From: Staphylococcus sp. M0911 | Lineage (GTDB): Bacteria; Bacillota; Bacilli; Staphylococcales; Staphylococcaceae | DNA: 64,000 nucleotides | Direction of reading: 5' to 3' | NCBI RefSeq assembly: GCF_003491325.1 | Contig: NZ_CP022881.1 | Coordinates: forward strand, 1,426,001-1,490,000 | Part shown: positions 31,618-41,514 of the stretch, piece by piece | Layout of the letters: each line of letters opens with the position of its first letter | Numbering within the stretch: position 1 is the first letter of the stretch | Notes under the pieces: generated by a model | The model's input: the letters and a program-made list of their open reading frames with translations, nothing else | Database searches by the model: none | Told to the model about the DNA's origin: nothing | Program-made: the position numbers and the translations under genes

Positions 31618-31632
31618 AGTATTCTGAAAATT
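31618..31632 (+). promoter_or_regulatory. CodY-box-like site upstream of tyrA
   Basis: AGTATTCTGAAAATT matches the CodY consensus AATTTTCWGAAAATT at 13 of 15 positions and lies 20 bp before the tyrA ATG. It suggests repression by CodY when branched-chain amino acids and GTP are plentiful. Confidence 0.6.
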
Positions 31633-31651
31633 CCGAAACAGGTGATTACTT

Positions 31652-32743
31652 ATGCAAAATATTTTATTTGTAGGACTTGGTTTGATTGGTGGGAGTTTAG
31701 CAAGTAATTTAAAATACTACCATCAAGACATTCATATTACAGCTTTTGATGCTGATGAATCTCAATTAGATAAGGCTTTATCTATTGGTATCATCGATGA
31801 TAAAACAACTCATTATGAGCAAGCAATTAAAAAAGCTGACATGGTTATATATGCTACACCTGTCGAACAAACTGTTCATTACTTAGAACATTTACCACAA
31901 CTCAATACTAAAACCAATTTAATCGTTACAGATACAGGAAGCACTAAATCAACTATTCAAGCATTTGAAAATATGTTGTTAAAACACGATATTCATCTCA
32001 TTGGTGGACACCCGATGGCTGGTAGCCATAAGTCTGGTGTACTCAATGCTAAAAAACATCTATTTGAAAATGCTTACTATATTCTTGTATTTAATCAAGA
32101 TGCTAATAAGCAGGCAGCAGAAAAGATTAAAGATTTACTAAAACCTACATTAGCGAAATTTATTTTCACTGATGCTAATGAACATGATTTCGTTACAGGT
32201 ATCGTTAGTCATGTTCCTCATATTGTCGCATCAAGTTTAGTTCATCTCAGTGCTAATCAAGTAGAAAAACATCGTTTAGTACAACAATTAGCTGCAGGTG
32301 GATTCCGTGACATCACACGAATTGCTAGTAGTAACGCTGAAATGTGGAAAGATATTACATTAAATAATAAAACTTTCATCCTAGATATATTACAAGATTT
32401 ACAAGATCAAATTTCCTCAATTTCATCTATGATATCTTCTTCTAATTCAGAAGATATTTATAACTTTTTTGCTCATGCAAAAGATTATCGCGATCAATTA
32501 CCCGCTAAACAACAAGGTGCACTTACTACTGCGTATGATCTGTATGTCGATATTCCGGATAAACCGGGTATGATTAGCAAAGTTACTCACATACTAAGTT
32601 TACATAATATTTCTATAAGCAACTTAAAAATATTAGAAGTGCGTGAAGATATTTATGGTGCGCTACAAATTAGTTTTAAAAACCCTGAAGATCGAGAACG
32701 TGGCATTCAAGCATTAGATCAATTTGATACTTATATAGAATAG
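31652..32743 (+). CDS. tyrA: Prephenate dehydrogenase with ACT domain
   Basis: 363 residues. N-terminal NAD-binding motif [13 protein letters not shown], then the prephenate-binding segment [12 protein letters not shown] with the catalytic His, and a C-terminal ACT domain starting near residue 293 ([17 protein letters not shown]) for tyrosine feedback. It makes 4-hydroxyphenylpyruvate. Divergent from the M42 peptidase gene. ATG follows CAGGTGAT. Its neighbour across the peptidase is the trp operon, which shares the chorismate branch point. Confidence 0.94.
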   Translation: MQNILFVGLGLIGGSLASNLKYYHQDIHITAFDADESQLDKALSIGIIDDKTTHYEQAIKKADMVIYATPVEQTVHYLEHLPQLNTKTNLIVTDTGSTKSTIQAFENMLLKHDIHLIGGHPMAGSHKSGVLNAKKHLFENAYYILVFNQDANKQAAEKIKDLLKPTLAKFIFTDANEHDFVTGIVSHVPHIVASSLVHLSANQVEKHRLVQQLAAGGFRDITRIASSNAEMWKDITLNNKTFILDILQDLQDQISSISSMISSSNSEDIYNFFAHAKDYRDQLPAKQQGALTTAYDLYVDIPDKPGMISKVTHILSLHNISISNLKILEVREDIYGALQISFKNPEDRERGIQALDQFDTYIE

Positions 32744-32756
32744 CAACTTCATTTAT

Positions 32757-32797
32757 CAACCTGAGACACCTCAATGTAATGTCTTAGGTTGTTTTTT
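32757..32797 (+). terminator. Terminator of tyrA
   Basis: CAACCTGAGACA pairs with TGTCTTAGGTTG (one G-U pair), followed by TTTTTT. Confidence 0.88.
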
Positions 32798-32842
32798 ATT
32801 TTAGTATTTGAGAAATCCTCATCGCTATCGTGGAATACATTA

Positions 32843-34106
32843 CTACATTTTATGTCCTGCCATGAGTCCTAAACGTCCATGTTTTGTACCAGCTTCAGTA
32901 TAAGATATCGCTTTAGAAACAATGCCCTTTCCGTATTTCACATGTAAATGATCAATTGTTTTGGCTAATTTTTCATCTCTCTTACGCTCGTATTCATCGA
33001 TGAATAAGTTCATTTGTCTTTCGTTTTCATCTATAAATTGTGTGAGTGACACACTTAATGTACGATATAAAGCCTGTTTGTCACATAATTGATTGGCAAA
33101 ATAATTCACTACTTTAAAAATATCTTTTTCTAAGTTAGTTCCTTCTTCTAATGTATACTGCTTATTTACACCACCTTCATCACTATATCCAAATGAAAAA
33201 TGTATGGTGCGTGCTAATTTTTTTCGTGCTCGAACTCTACTCGCTACATCCTCAATTAACTCTTGCATCACCACTTTCGCTTCTTCAAATTCGTAGTCTC
33301 TCATCAAAATTTGACTTTTACATATGGACGGATTATTCACTTTATATTTTTCTCTCATCTTACTTTGATCAATGCCATTAGCATGAAGATGCATATCTAC
33401 ACCCAATATTCCAAAATCTCTTTTCAAATATTGATATGGATATTGAGCTAAATCACCTACTGTAAAAATACCTCTTTTATTTAATTTAGTTTCTGTTTTT
33501 CTATTAATTCCCCAAAAATCTCTTAACGGTTGAATAGGCCACAGCTTTTCAGGGACATGTTGATAACGCCATTCAGCTACACCATTTGCTGTATGCTTTG
33601 CTTCAATATCCATAGCCACTTTACTTAATAACATGTTTGAACCTATACCAATCGTACATCTAATACCTGTTTCTTCATGAATTTCTTTCTGTAATCTTTC
33701 GCAAAATGCTTGCACGGTTGAATTAAATCTATGATAACTATCTGTCACATCCATAAAAAATTCATCGATGCTATATTGATGTAAATCTTCAGGCGGCACA
33801 TATCGCAAAGCAATCTTAGATATAGCAACTGATACGTTAAGATATTTTCTCATACTTGGATTAATGATATATATATCATTACGATGCGGTATTTCAAATA
33901 ATCTTGATCCTGTCTTGACGCCTAATTCTTTAAGTTTAGGTGTCGCTGCTAACACCACCGAACCCTGTCTTTTAGTATCTGCGACTACTGCTAATTTTGT
34001 CGTTAGTGGATCTAACCCTTTCTCTATACAAGATACACTCGCAAAAAAAACTCTTCTGATCAATACAAAGTACATCTCTATCTTCTAATAAATGATAGTC
34101 ATACAT
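32843..34106 (-). pseudogene. Y-family DNA polymerase (UmuC/UvrX-like), frameshifted near the start
   Basis: The natural start is ATG 34106 (GGGAGGGG upstream), giving MYDYHLLEDRDVLCIDQKSF, but the frame breaks at a run of eight T (34043-34050). Seven T would give the family sequence DQKSFFASVSCIEKG, so there is one extra base. The downstream frame is intact for about 400 residues: fingers and palm (VVLAATPKLKELGVKTGSRLFEIP), SIDEFFMDVT with the second catalytic Asp/Glu pair, and a little-finger domain. The first metal-binding Asp lies before the shift, so the downstream frame alone would be inactive. It may be a pseudogene, a slippage-corrected or phase-variable gene, or a sequencing error. 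Two LexA boxes precede it. Confidence 0.85.
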
Positions 34107-34131
34107 GATTACCCCTCCCTAATACAATTTT

Positions 34132-34182
34132 ATTATATACGAACATGTGTTCTAGTTCAAGTATAAAAAGAACATTTGTTCT
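34132..34182 (-). promoter_or_regulatory. SOS promoter with two LexA boxes
   Basis: On the minus strand TTGAAC (34155-34160) and TATAAT (34132-34137) are 17 bp apart. The spacer holds CGAACATGTGTTCT (34140-34153, shown on plus), a full match to the Gram-positive LexA box CGAACRNRYGTTYC core. A second site, the palindrome-like AGAACATTTGTTCT (34169-34182), lies upstream. The polymerase gene is therefore SOS-induced; the tautomerase on the other strand may share the sites. Confidence 0.88.
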
Positions 34183-34257
34183 TGTTTATAAATGTGTATT
34201 TTTATTGATAATTCATGCTATACTAAAGTTGTAATAAGAATATTGGAGGAATGACAT

Positions 34258-34443
34258 ATGCCAATCGTCAACGTTAAATTATTAGAAGGTCGTTCAGATG
34301 AACAACTTAAAGATTTAGTTACAGAAGTGACAGCAGCTGTAGAAAAAACAACAGGTGCCAATAAAGAAGCAATCCATGTCGTTATTGAAGAAATGAAGAA
34401 AAGTCATTATGGTGTTGCTGGTGTTAGAAAATCAGATCAATAA
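34258..34443 (+). CDS. 4-oxalocrotonate tautomerase family protein
   Basis: 61 residues after the usual Met removal pattern: MPIVNVKLLEGRSDEQLKDL, so Pro2 is the catalytic N-terminal proline (general base). VVIEEMKKSHYGVAGV completes the small beta-alpha-beta fold that assembles as a hexamer. The true substrate in staphylococci is unknown; catechol breakdown is not expected. ATG follows TTGGAGGAATGAC. An extended -10 (TGCTATACT) lies near 34219. Confidence 0.9.
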   Translation: MPIVNVKLLEGRSDEQLKDLVTEVTAAVEKTTGANKEAIHVVIEEMKKSHYGVAGVRKSDQ

Positions 34444-34450
34444 ATATGTA

Positions 34451-34490
34451 AAGAGCCTCACATTGACATCGTCAATGTGAGGCTCTTTGA
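34451..34490. terminator. Strong bidirectional terminator
   Basis: A perfect 17-bp stem, AAGAGCCTCACATTGAC with GTCAATGTGAGGCTCTT, with a 3-nt loop, lies between the tautomerase gene and the convergent msrR gene. Confidence 0.94.
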
Positions 34491-34493
34491 GTA

Positions 34494-35498
34494 TTACTTT
34501 TTATTATTTTTATCATCGAAAAAATCTTGAATTGCTTTTTTGTTTTTCTCTTTATCAATTTGCAAGGCACTACCATCATTATTAGTAGTAATATCTTGAT
34601 ATGAGTTCTTAATAGGGACTGTTAATGAATCTACATTTTTATCGCCTCGAACACCGAAACTTATTCCAGTTTGGAACATCGCAGAATCAGGCATATCTGT
34701 ATTAACATATCCTCTAAGAATTCCCGCTACTTTAGGTAACTTAGCAACTGTACCAAAATTCACTAATTCAGATTTAAGTGTTTGCATCACCTGTTGTTGA
34801 CGACGTACACGCCCGAAATCGCCTTCTGCATCATGACGAAATCTAGCATAACCTAATAATTCTTTACCATTTAAACGATGATGTCCTTTTTTTAATGATA
34901 CACCAATATTTTCAGACATATCTTTTTCAACATCCATTGGAACACCATTAGGTTCTAACTCATCTATCATTTTTTCGAAACCAGTAAAATCAACAACTGC
35001 ATAATATTCAGGATTAATACCTAAGTTTTTATTTAAGGTTTTTCTTAATAATTCTGGTCCACCTAATGAATATGCAGCATTAATTTTATATTTATCGTAG
35101 CCAGGAATATCAGCATAAATATCACGCATTACTGACATCATTTTCATTTTTTTATGAATATAGTCATATTGAACAACCATAATTGAGTCTGTACGTGATT
35201 TACCGCCCTGTGCTTTATCTGCACCTAAAACTAATACAGAAATTTTACCGTCATTTTTTACTGGTCCGTTAAATTCATGTACTTTAATATCTTTCGCATG
35301 CTTTTCCGCATACTTTACACCACTATTATAACCATGAGCAATGTATGCAATTATAACGATGAGAATAATTAAAATAAATAAAATAATAAAAGGTAATTTG
35401 CGCACTCTCTTTTTCTTTCGTCGCCTAGAAGGTGGAGTTGATGTACCTGCTTGTCGTTTATACTCAGTTTCTTCTCTGTTATCCTTCTGTTCTCTCAT
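34494..35498 (-). CDS. msrR: LytR-CpsA-Psr family wall polymer ligase MsrR
   Basis: 334 residues: cytoplasmic Arg/Lys-rich N-terminus ([10 protein letters not shown] near 25-34), one membrane helix (about 35-55) and an extracellular LCP domain. LCP motifs with the conserved Arg and Asp residues are seen in [38 protein letters not shown] and [20 protein letters not shown]. These enzymes attach teichoic acid or capsule to peptidoglycan. MsrR lies beside msrA in S. aureus, as here, and affects methicillin and teicoplanin susceptibility. Confidence 0.9.
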   Translation of the reverse strand: MREQKDNREETEYKRQAGTSTPPSRRRKKKRVRKLPFIILFILIILIVIIAYIAHGYNSGVKYAEKHAKDIKVHEFNGPVKNDGKISVLVLGADKAQGGKSRTDSIMVVQYDYIHKKMKMMSVMRDIYADIPGYDKYKINAAYSLGGPELLRKTLNKNLGINPEYYAVVDFTGFEKMIDELEPNGVPMDVEKDMSENIGVSLKKGHHRLNGKELLGYARFRHDAEGDFGRVRRQQQVMQTLKSELVNFGTVAKLPKVAGILRGYVNTDMPDSAMFQTGISFGVRGDKNVDSLTVPIKNSYQDITTNNDGSALQIDKEKNKKAIQDFFDDKNNKK

Positions 35499-35634
35499 AT
35501 TTACCTACCTTATACCTTTAAAATTACAATTCTATCATCTATAATTAATATGTATTAACGTTATAGAAAAAGTATACAAAAAGCAAGGATTTTTTTAATA
35601 AATGGTACTAAGGTCCAATGAAAGGGTGTCATAA

Positions 35635-36147
35635 ATGAATATAAATACTGCATATTTTGCGGGTGGGTGCTTTTGGTGTATGACAAAACCTTTTGATACA
35701 TTTGATGGTATAGAACAAGTAACATCAGGATATATGGGTGGAGACATAGCCAACCCTACATATGAGCAGGTTAAAAGTGGCACTACTGGACACTATGAAA
35801 CTGTCAAAGTTGAATATGATGTTGCGTTATTCTCATACAATAAATTATTAGAAATCTTTTTCTCTGTCATTGATCCACTAGATGACGAAGGTCAATTTCA
35901 AGATAGAGGGTCTCAGTATCAAACAGCTATTTTTTATTCCAACGAACATCAGAAAAAATTAGCTGAAGCGTATATCGCAGCAATGCAAGATACAATCAAT
36001 GCAGATAAAGCGATTGCTACTAAAATTTTGCCTGCAACAACATTTTATAAAGCTGAAGCATATCATCAAGATTTTTATAAAAAGCAACCAGAAAGATATG
36101 CCAAAGAACAACAAGACCGTGAAAATTATAAGAAAAACTCAATCTAG
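35635..36147 (+). CDS. msrA: Peptide methionine sulfoxide reductase A
   Basis: 170 residues. The catalytic motif is AGGCFWC with Cys12 as the active cysteine; Cys15 is also present. [27 protein letters not shown] and AEAYHQDFY follow in the usual order. It reduces methionine-S-sulfoxide in proteins. No MsrB is fused or adjacent. The start ATG follows AAAGGGTGTCATAA. Divergent from msrR. Confidence 0.94.
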   Translation: MNINTAYFAGGCFWCMTKPFDTFDGIEQVTSGYMGGDIANPTYEQVKSGTTGHYETVKVEYDVALFSYNKLLEIFFSVIDPLDDEGQFQDRGSQYQTAIFYSNEHQKKLAEAYIAAMQDTINADKAIATKILPATTFYKAEAYHQDFYKKQPERYAKEQQDRENYKKNSI

Positions 36148-36173
36148 TATAGATTGATATTGAAGATTAACAC

Positions 36174-36215
36174 AAAAGCGATTGACGAAACCACTCAGTT
36201 TCATCAATCGCTTTT
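36174..36215. terminator. Bidirectional terminator between msrA and mprF
   Basis: AAAAGCGATTGA with TCAATCGCTTTT, plus the inner pair GAAAC/GTTTC, forms a long stem between convergent genes. Confidence 0.9.
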
Positions 36216-36225
36216 CATTGTATAT

Positions 36226-38748
36226 TTATTTATGACGAATAACTCTCATCACTTTAATCATTGATTGCCATAAAGATGCATTTTTTCTATAAACTAAGAA
36301 CCTCGGCTCCCAATTTGGACCATATTTTTCTTTATAACGTCTTAAACCTTGGAAACGATACAAACCGTTAAAATGTTCAAAGACTCTACCAGCTAGTCGT
36401 TCTCTAAGATATGAGTAATGCAATTGACCAACATTAGAAAGTGTTGCCATCCCCATATTAAATGAACGATAACCCTTTTCTTTCCCCCATGAAAGCATGT
36501 GTAAATATAGACCATCCATTAACGGTAAGTCTAATTCAGGTAACCAACGAATTAAATCAACTGAAATTGCATCATTAAAGTATGTTGGCATGAGTGTACA
36601 AAACGCAATGATTTTCCCTTCTTCATTACGCATAATACCAATTGGTGCTTTAGACAAATATGCTTCACTAAATTGACCTACTGAAAAATGCATTTCATTT
36701 CTGCCATCTAACCATTGATCACTCACATGTTGTAATGTTTCAATCATTTCTTTAGAAAATGGAGGTTCAATAACTTCAAATTTAATATTTAAATCATCAA
36801 ACTTATTTAAAGTAGCTCTAAATCCACGACGTTTTTTACCTGAAGTCGTAAACGTTGTTAAATCAATAATTGCTTCTTCTCCTAATTTAAAAAATTGATT
36901 TCCAAAATTATGATAAAGTGGCATGAATCGATCGCTTACTTGATAAAAGATAATATCATAACCATAGTATTCTGCATATTCATAAAATGCTTCTAATAGA
37001 GATTCAAAGGATGAAACATCTCCAACTGGATCCCCTAAAACAACTAATGCATTAGATTTATATCGATACATTAAAAAGGCAGACTCATTATCATGAACAA
37101 AATAATCTTTATCTCCACTATAGATAAGATGTGTTAAATAATTACCACCATGTTCATGAATAATTTGTTCACAAATAGTTAAATCTTTATTTTGATTTGA
37201 TTTGGCATAATGATAATCAAATAACCATGCAATTGACGCCACAATTAATGTAATTAAAGCTATTGTTATCCAGAAATAATATCTTAAAACTGTGGTATCA
37301 ACTTCAAGATTATACACATCTAATGCATATAACGTGCTAGAGATTATAATATGATTGATATAAAGTACAATCAAACTGATGATTACTATTACAAATACGT
37401 TTTTTAGTCGCAATGGTCGTTTTAAAACTTTGGCACGTCGATAAGCAATAATTAGTAACACAAAAATTACTATTAACCATGTCAAAAGTAAGAAAGAAGC
37501 ATAAGTATATATCGTTGCAGCAAAAATTAATACAACTGAAATAATAGCAAAAATAATAGCACGTCGGCTTTGTTTAAATATGCCTTTAACATTTAACATT
37601 AATAATAGACAAGCACTAGTATGAACAGACAATGTTATATAATACACGAAGTGGTTATCATCATATAATCCATCATAAATAATAGTTAAATTATTAATGA
37701 AGAATATCACACTCGTTAAAAACACTAAAATTGCTAATGAAAATGATGGAATTTTAGATAAAATATCCTTTTGATATGACATTAAGAATGATGTGACATC
37801 TTTTGCAGGTACAAAATATTTAGAGCCTTCGATGTATTTCTTAGCAGTGTTACCAAATTCAAATGAAGATAATACTAATGCAATAGCTACTGGTACAAAG
37901 TAATATGCGAAACGATAAAGTAATAACGCTAATAAAATATTCTCCTCATTTATACCAAGTGATTTAAATCCGAGTAACACGACTAAATCAAATGCACCAA
38001 AGCCCCCAGGAATGAAACTTACTAGTCCTGACAAAGCTGCAATAATAAAGACTCCGATAAAATTCATAAATGAAATATCAATACCCACGATTAGTGCTGA
38101 GAAATAGAGAACTACAGCCGCCGCCATCCACTCTATGCATGACACTAAAGTACAATAAACACCCATAAATCGATTATTTTTATCTGCGGGTTTCATAATA
38201 GTGTAAATAATAAATATTGGTAAAAATAAAGCAACAATATATAAAATCCAACGAACCCATGAAATTCGATCTAACATGTCAGATGCATTAAAAACATGAA
38301 AAACGACTAAAATCGATAATAAGCTAAGGCCTGTTAACATTGAAATGAGAATAATAGATATGTAATGTACGAGTTTCTTATTATCTTCAGTATAATTTTT
38401 ATAAACAAATGCTCTTAACCCAGCACCGATAAATCCACCGAATCCGACAATAGCATTTAAAGCATTAATAATATAACTCACTCTAAAAACTTTCGTGAAA
38501 GACATATCTAATTTTAAAGATTTGACAAGAATAATATCGTATAAAGATAAAATTAATAACGATGCTCCCCCACCGGCAAATAATAATACTAACCACAAAC
38601 GATTGATTTTGCCAAATTGCATCAATGTATCTTTAAAATTAATGGTTGATAATTCTCGATATAATGTGAATACTACAAATATAAATAGAGCTGCAGCAAA
38701 CACAAATTTTAAAATAGATAATAATTTACTTTTATTTTCTTGGGTCAT
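36226..38748 (-). CDS. mprF: Phosphatidylglycerol lysyltransferase/flippase MprF
   Basis: 840 residues, as in S. aureus MprF. The first ~510 residues contain about 14 membrane segments (flippase and part of the synthase); the last ~320 form the cytoplasmic GNAT-like catalytic domain ([49 protein letters not shown]). It transfers lysine from lysyl-tRNA to phosphatidylglycerol and flips the lipid outward, lowering net negative charge and giving resistance to cationic peptides and daptomycin. The ribosome binding site (GAAGTGA) is modest. Confidence 0.95.
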   Translation of the reverse strand: MTQENKSKLLSILKFVFAAALFIFVVFTLYRELSTINFKDTLMQFGKINRLWLVLLFAGGGASLLILSLYDIILVKSLKLDMSFTKVFRVSYIINALNAIVGFGGFIGAGLRAFVYKNYTEDNKKLVHYISIILISMLTGLSLLSILVVFHVFNASDMLDRISWVRWILYIVALFLPIFIIYTIMKPADKNNRFMGVYCTLVSCIEWMAAAVVLYFSALIVGIDISFMNFIGVFIIAALSGLVSFIPGGFGAFDLVVLLGFKSLGINEENILLALLLYRFAYYFVPVAIALVLSSFEFGNTAKKYIEGSKYFVPAKDVTSFLMSYQKDILSKIPSFSLAILVFLTSVIFFINNLTIIYDGLYDDNHFVYYITLSVHTSACLLLMLNVKGIFKQSRRAIIFAIISVVLIFAATIYTYASFLLLTWLIVIFVLLIIAYRRAKVLKRPLRLKNVFVIVIISLIVLYINHIIISSTLYALDVYNLEVDTTVLRYYFWITIALITLIVASIAWLFDYHYAKSNQNKDLTICEQIIHEHGGNYLTHLIYSGDKDYFVHDNESAFLMYRYKSNALVVLGDPVGDVSSFESLLEAFYEYAEYYGYDIIFYQVSDRFMPLYHNFGNQFFKLGEEAIIDLTTFTTSGKKRRGFRATLNKFDDLNIKFEVIEPPFSKEMIETLQHVSDQWLDGRNEMHFSVGQFSEAYLSKAPIGIMRNEEGKIIAFCTLMPTYFNDAISVDLIRWLPELDLPLMDGLYLHMLSWGKEKGYRSFNMGMATLSNVGQLHYSYLRERLAGRVFEHFNGLYRFQGLRRYKEKYGPNWEPRFLVYRKNASLWQSMIKVMRVIRHK

Positions 38749-38904
38749 TTTTTCACTTCGATTCTAATTAATTCTTCTATATAGCAAAAATATATCATAA
38801 GCATATGATAATTAGAATATAAATAACTCTAATTATACATAACATTATTGTCATATCTTATGTTAGCTAAAGTCACTACAATAAAACATTTTACTTTAAT
38901 AAAA

Positions 38905-38985
38905 AAGGATATCTTAGAAATTAGTAAGCTAAGAACAATATTAAATGCCCTACTTGTTCTCACATTCATTTCTAAAGATATCCTT
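38905..38985 (-). terminator. Large branched terminator, AI-2E permease gene
   Basis: The outer stem pairs AAGGATATCTTTAGAAAT with a near-perfect partner (one bulge); inside, AGAACAA pairs with TTGTTCT. On the minus strand a T-run of six follows. It ends the AI-2E gene transcript just upstream of mprF. Confidence 0.85.
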
Positions 38986-38994
38986 GTATCATAA

Positions 38995-40224
38995 CTACTC
39001 AGAGTAGTCTTGATCTTTATTCAATTGATATTCCCCAGCATCTTCTCCATAGTAACGATTATATCTACGTTTGAATAATAGGAAGACATGAGAAACTAAA
39101 ACTTTTAATACTGCATATCCAGGTATACCTAAAATAACACCTACAATACCTAACAGGTTACCTGCACATAATAAAATAAAGATAATTGTTAGAGGATGTA
39201 TTTTTAAAGTTTTACCCATAATATTTGGCGAAATGAAGTGTCCTTCAAAGAACTGAACTAATGTCCAAACAATTGCCAATTTAAGTACCATTAATGGAGA
39301 TGTAATAATAGCAATAATAATCGCTGGTGATATCGCAATTGTAGGACCTAAATATGGTACTACACTCGTTACAGCTGCGATACATGCAAGAATTAAACTA
39401 TATTTTAATCCAATAATTGAATAACCGATAAATAATAATACACCTATACAGAATGAGACAATAATTTGTCCTTGAATATATGAACCTACTTGAACACTCA
39501 TTTTTTCAAGCAAGTCATGAAAATCTTTTCTGAATTTTGGTGGCATAATATTAGTCGTAAAATCTTTGAACTTATGACCATCTTTTAACATAAAGAATAA
39601 TACAAATGGCGTTGTTACAATAACTACACCAACATTAGCAACAGCTTCTGCAAAAGTTGCTAGTTTTGAACCAAAACCATCAAAATAATCTGATAACATT
39701 GTAGGTATTTTCTTCGTTAATGAATTAAGTTGGTCGTTGATTTGACTATAATAGCCAGCAAAAATTGAATTACTAGTTAATTTATTGATTGTATTCGTAA
39801 ATTTTTTGAAATATTGAGGCGAATTATTAATAAAACTTCCTAATTGTGAGCCAATAACCGGAATTAATAAATTAACAATTAATGCTATAATTCCCACAAT
39901 CGCAATATAAATAATCATAATACCCACTAATCGTGGTATACGATAACGTTCCATCAAATTCACAAGTGGATTAAACAAATAAAATATAATCAATGAAACA
40001 ATAATAGGTGCAGCAATCGTATTAAATATAATAATAAACGGCTCAAACACATATGAAACTTTATCAAATATAAATATTACAATACCTAAAAGTACAAGTG
40101 CTAATAAGCCATAAATTAAATCATTGCCGCCTAAAAATCGCATAAATCTTGTTTCAGACATACTGAAATTAGTTTTAAACTTTCCAGATGCCTTATTTTC
40201 TGTAGTCTTATTTTCATTCGACAT
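38995..40224 (-). CDS. AI-2E family transporter (PerM-type permease)
   Basis: 409 residues with about eight membrane segments and the family pattern: long hydrophobic N-terminal pair (37-100), a soluble stretch (about 140-210), and GYSIIGLKYSLILACIAAVTSVVPYLGPTIAISPA, the signature of this family. Charged tails lie at both ends. Family members export small molecules or ions (AI-2, Na+); the substrate here is unknown. It is a single gene between mprF and glcT. Confidence 0.88.
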   Translation of the reverse strand: MSNENKTTENKASGKFKTNFSMSETRFMRFLGGNDLIYGLLALVLLGIVIFIFDKVSYVFEPFIIIFNTIAAPIIVSLIIFYLFNPLVNLMERYRIPRLVGIMIIYIAIVGIIALIVNLLIPVIGSQLGSFINNSPQYFKKFTNTINKLTSNSIFAGYYSQINDQLNSLTKKIPTMLSDYFDGFGSKLATFAEAVANVGVVIVTTPFVLFFMLKDGHKFKDFTTNIMPPKFRKDFHDLLEKMSVQVGSYIQGQIIVSFCIGVLLFIGYSIIGLKYSLILACIAAVTSVVPYLGPTIAISPAIIIAIITSPLMVLKLAIVWTLVQFFEGHFISPNIMGKTLKIHPLTIIFILLCAGNLLGIVGVILGIPGYAVLKVLVSHVFLLFKRRYNRYYGEDAGEYQLNKDQDYSE

Positions 40225-40434
40225 TTGACATCACCATACCTTCAAGTTACCTCTCTTTATTCAATTCATAAAACAATTAAGATGATTAAAATAACTAACA
40301 CTTATCATAACATAATTCATACAACTAAGGCGTATAAAAAATTAAATAAAATAAATATAACTGGTTTCAATCATTGCATAGTTAATACTGCATCAATTTA
40401 ATGTATAGAACTATTAAAATACAACTAAGTATGA
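40225..40434. other. Intergenic region, AI-2E permease to glcT
   Basis: AT-rich sequence holding the AI-2E gene leader; I see no terminator hairpin for glcT and no other feature. Confidence 0.4.
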
Positions 40435-41283
40435 TTAATCACGATTGATTTGCCCTTCAAAATGGTGAATGTGTAATGTTAAATAAATCACTTCAGCTTC
40501 ATTAATTGTAATATCGAATTCCATTTGAATCATTTTTAAAATTTTAAAAGCTGTGGAATAGCATTGTGGGTAATGCTTTTTAATCATTTCAATAAAATCA
40601 TTTTGTGCATGAATCGCTTCATTCTGTTTCAAACGACGAATAAGGAACTGAACATGTCTAATAAAACGTTGATATTGTATTGAGGATTGATCAACTTGAT
40701 GATTTAAATCAGATTCAATGATTGTAATACTCTTATTAATTAATTGATTGATTAACGACATTTCTCGCATGGATAATTCTTCTGAATTAGAAGCAATATG
40801 TAATGCGATAAATCCAATTTCATCTTCTGGAAATTGAACATCTAATTGTTGATTGAGTCTTTCTATTACTTTGGCTGCTAATTGATATGCATCACTATAT
40901 AAATATTTAGTCTCCATAGCAAACGGATTACTAATGAGTTGATTTTGTTTTAAACGTTTATACGCAAAAATAATATGATCAGTTAAGGCAACGACTAGAT
41001 TTTTATCATCAATATCTAAAGTCGCGTTTGTGATTAAATTGACTGATTCTATGACTGCTTGCAGTACATGGTCATCCGCCATTTCAACCAATGTCTTATA
41101 ATGCTCTTTATGTTTATCTTGATCAAGCTTATACACTTTTTCAATGGAAGCTGATTCATCTAAAATCAAACCTTGCTTTTTATTAAAGCCAATACCTTTT
41201 CCAATGAGTACAACTTCCTGATCTTTATTCGTGCATATGATAACGTTATTATTGAGAATTTTACTTATTTTGTATTTCCCCAT
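40435..41283 (-). CDS. glcT: BglG-family transcription antiterminator GlcT
   Basis: 282 residues from ATG 41283 (or 41286), after AAAGGTGA. An RNA-binding CAT domain (residues 1-55, SKILNNNVIICTNKDQEVVLIGKGIGFNKKQG) is followed by two PRD domains with the phosphorylatable His pairs (VALTDHIIFA and FIALHIASN; LTLHIHHFE near the end). GlcT binds a RAT site in the ptsG leader and prevents termination when glucose is present. ptsG is not in this window. Confidence 0.88.
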   Translation of the reverse strand: MGKYKISKILNNNVIICTNKDQEVVLIGKGIGFNKKQGLILDESASIEKVYKLDQDKHKEHYKTLVEMADDHVLQAVIESVNLITNATLDIDDKNLVVALTDHIIFAYKRLKQNQLISNPFAMETKYLYSDAYQLAAKVIERLNQQLDVQFPEDEIGFIALHIASNSEELSMREMSLINQLINKSITIIESDLNHQVDQSSIQYQRFIRHVQFLIRRLKQNEAIHAQNDFIEMIKKHYPQCYSTAFKILKMIQMEFDITINEAEVIYLTLHIHHFEGQINRD

Positions 41284-41476
41284 CATTATCACCTTTCCTG
41301 CTCCATTATTAAAATTATAAAGCTAAATGATATAAATGAAAAGAAAATACATTTTTAAATCTTTTTATTTATAAAACTCGATTTTACTATTATCAAAGTA
41401 CTTTAATTTCTAGTTACAAAAATTATCCTGCACAATACTAAAGAGTTCATAATCAATAACTTATGTTTTAATAAAA

Positions 41477-41510
41477 AAATCCTGAGACATTGAAATACGT
41501 CTCAGGATTT
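41477..41510 (-). terminator. Terminator of alsT
   Basis: On the minus strand AAATCCTGAGAC pairs with GTCTCAGGATTT, followed by a T-run, just past the alsT stop. Confidence 0.9.
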
Positions 41511-41514
41511 ATCA

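Noticed and set aside
34494-38748. Resistance island formed by msrR, msrA and mprF
   Set aside because: These are core staphylococcal genes with usual base composition and no mobile elements; the link is only by neighbourhood.
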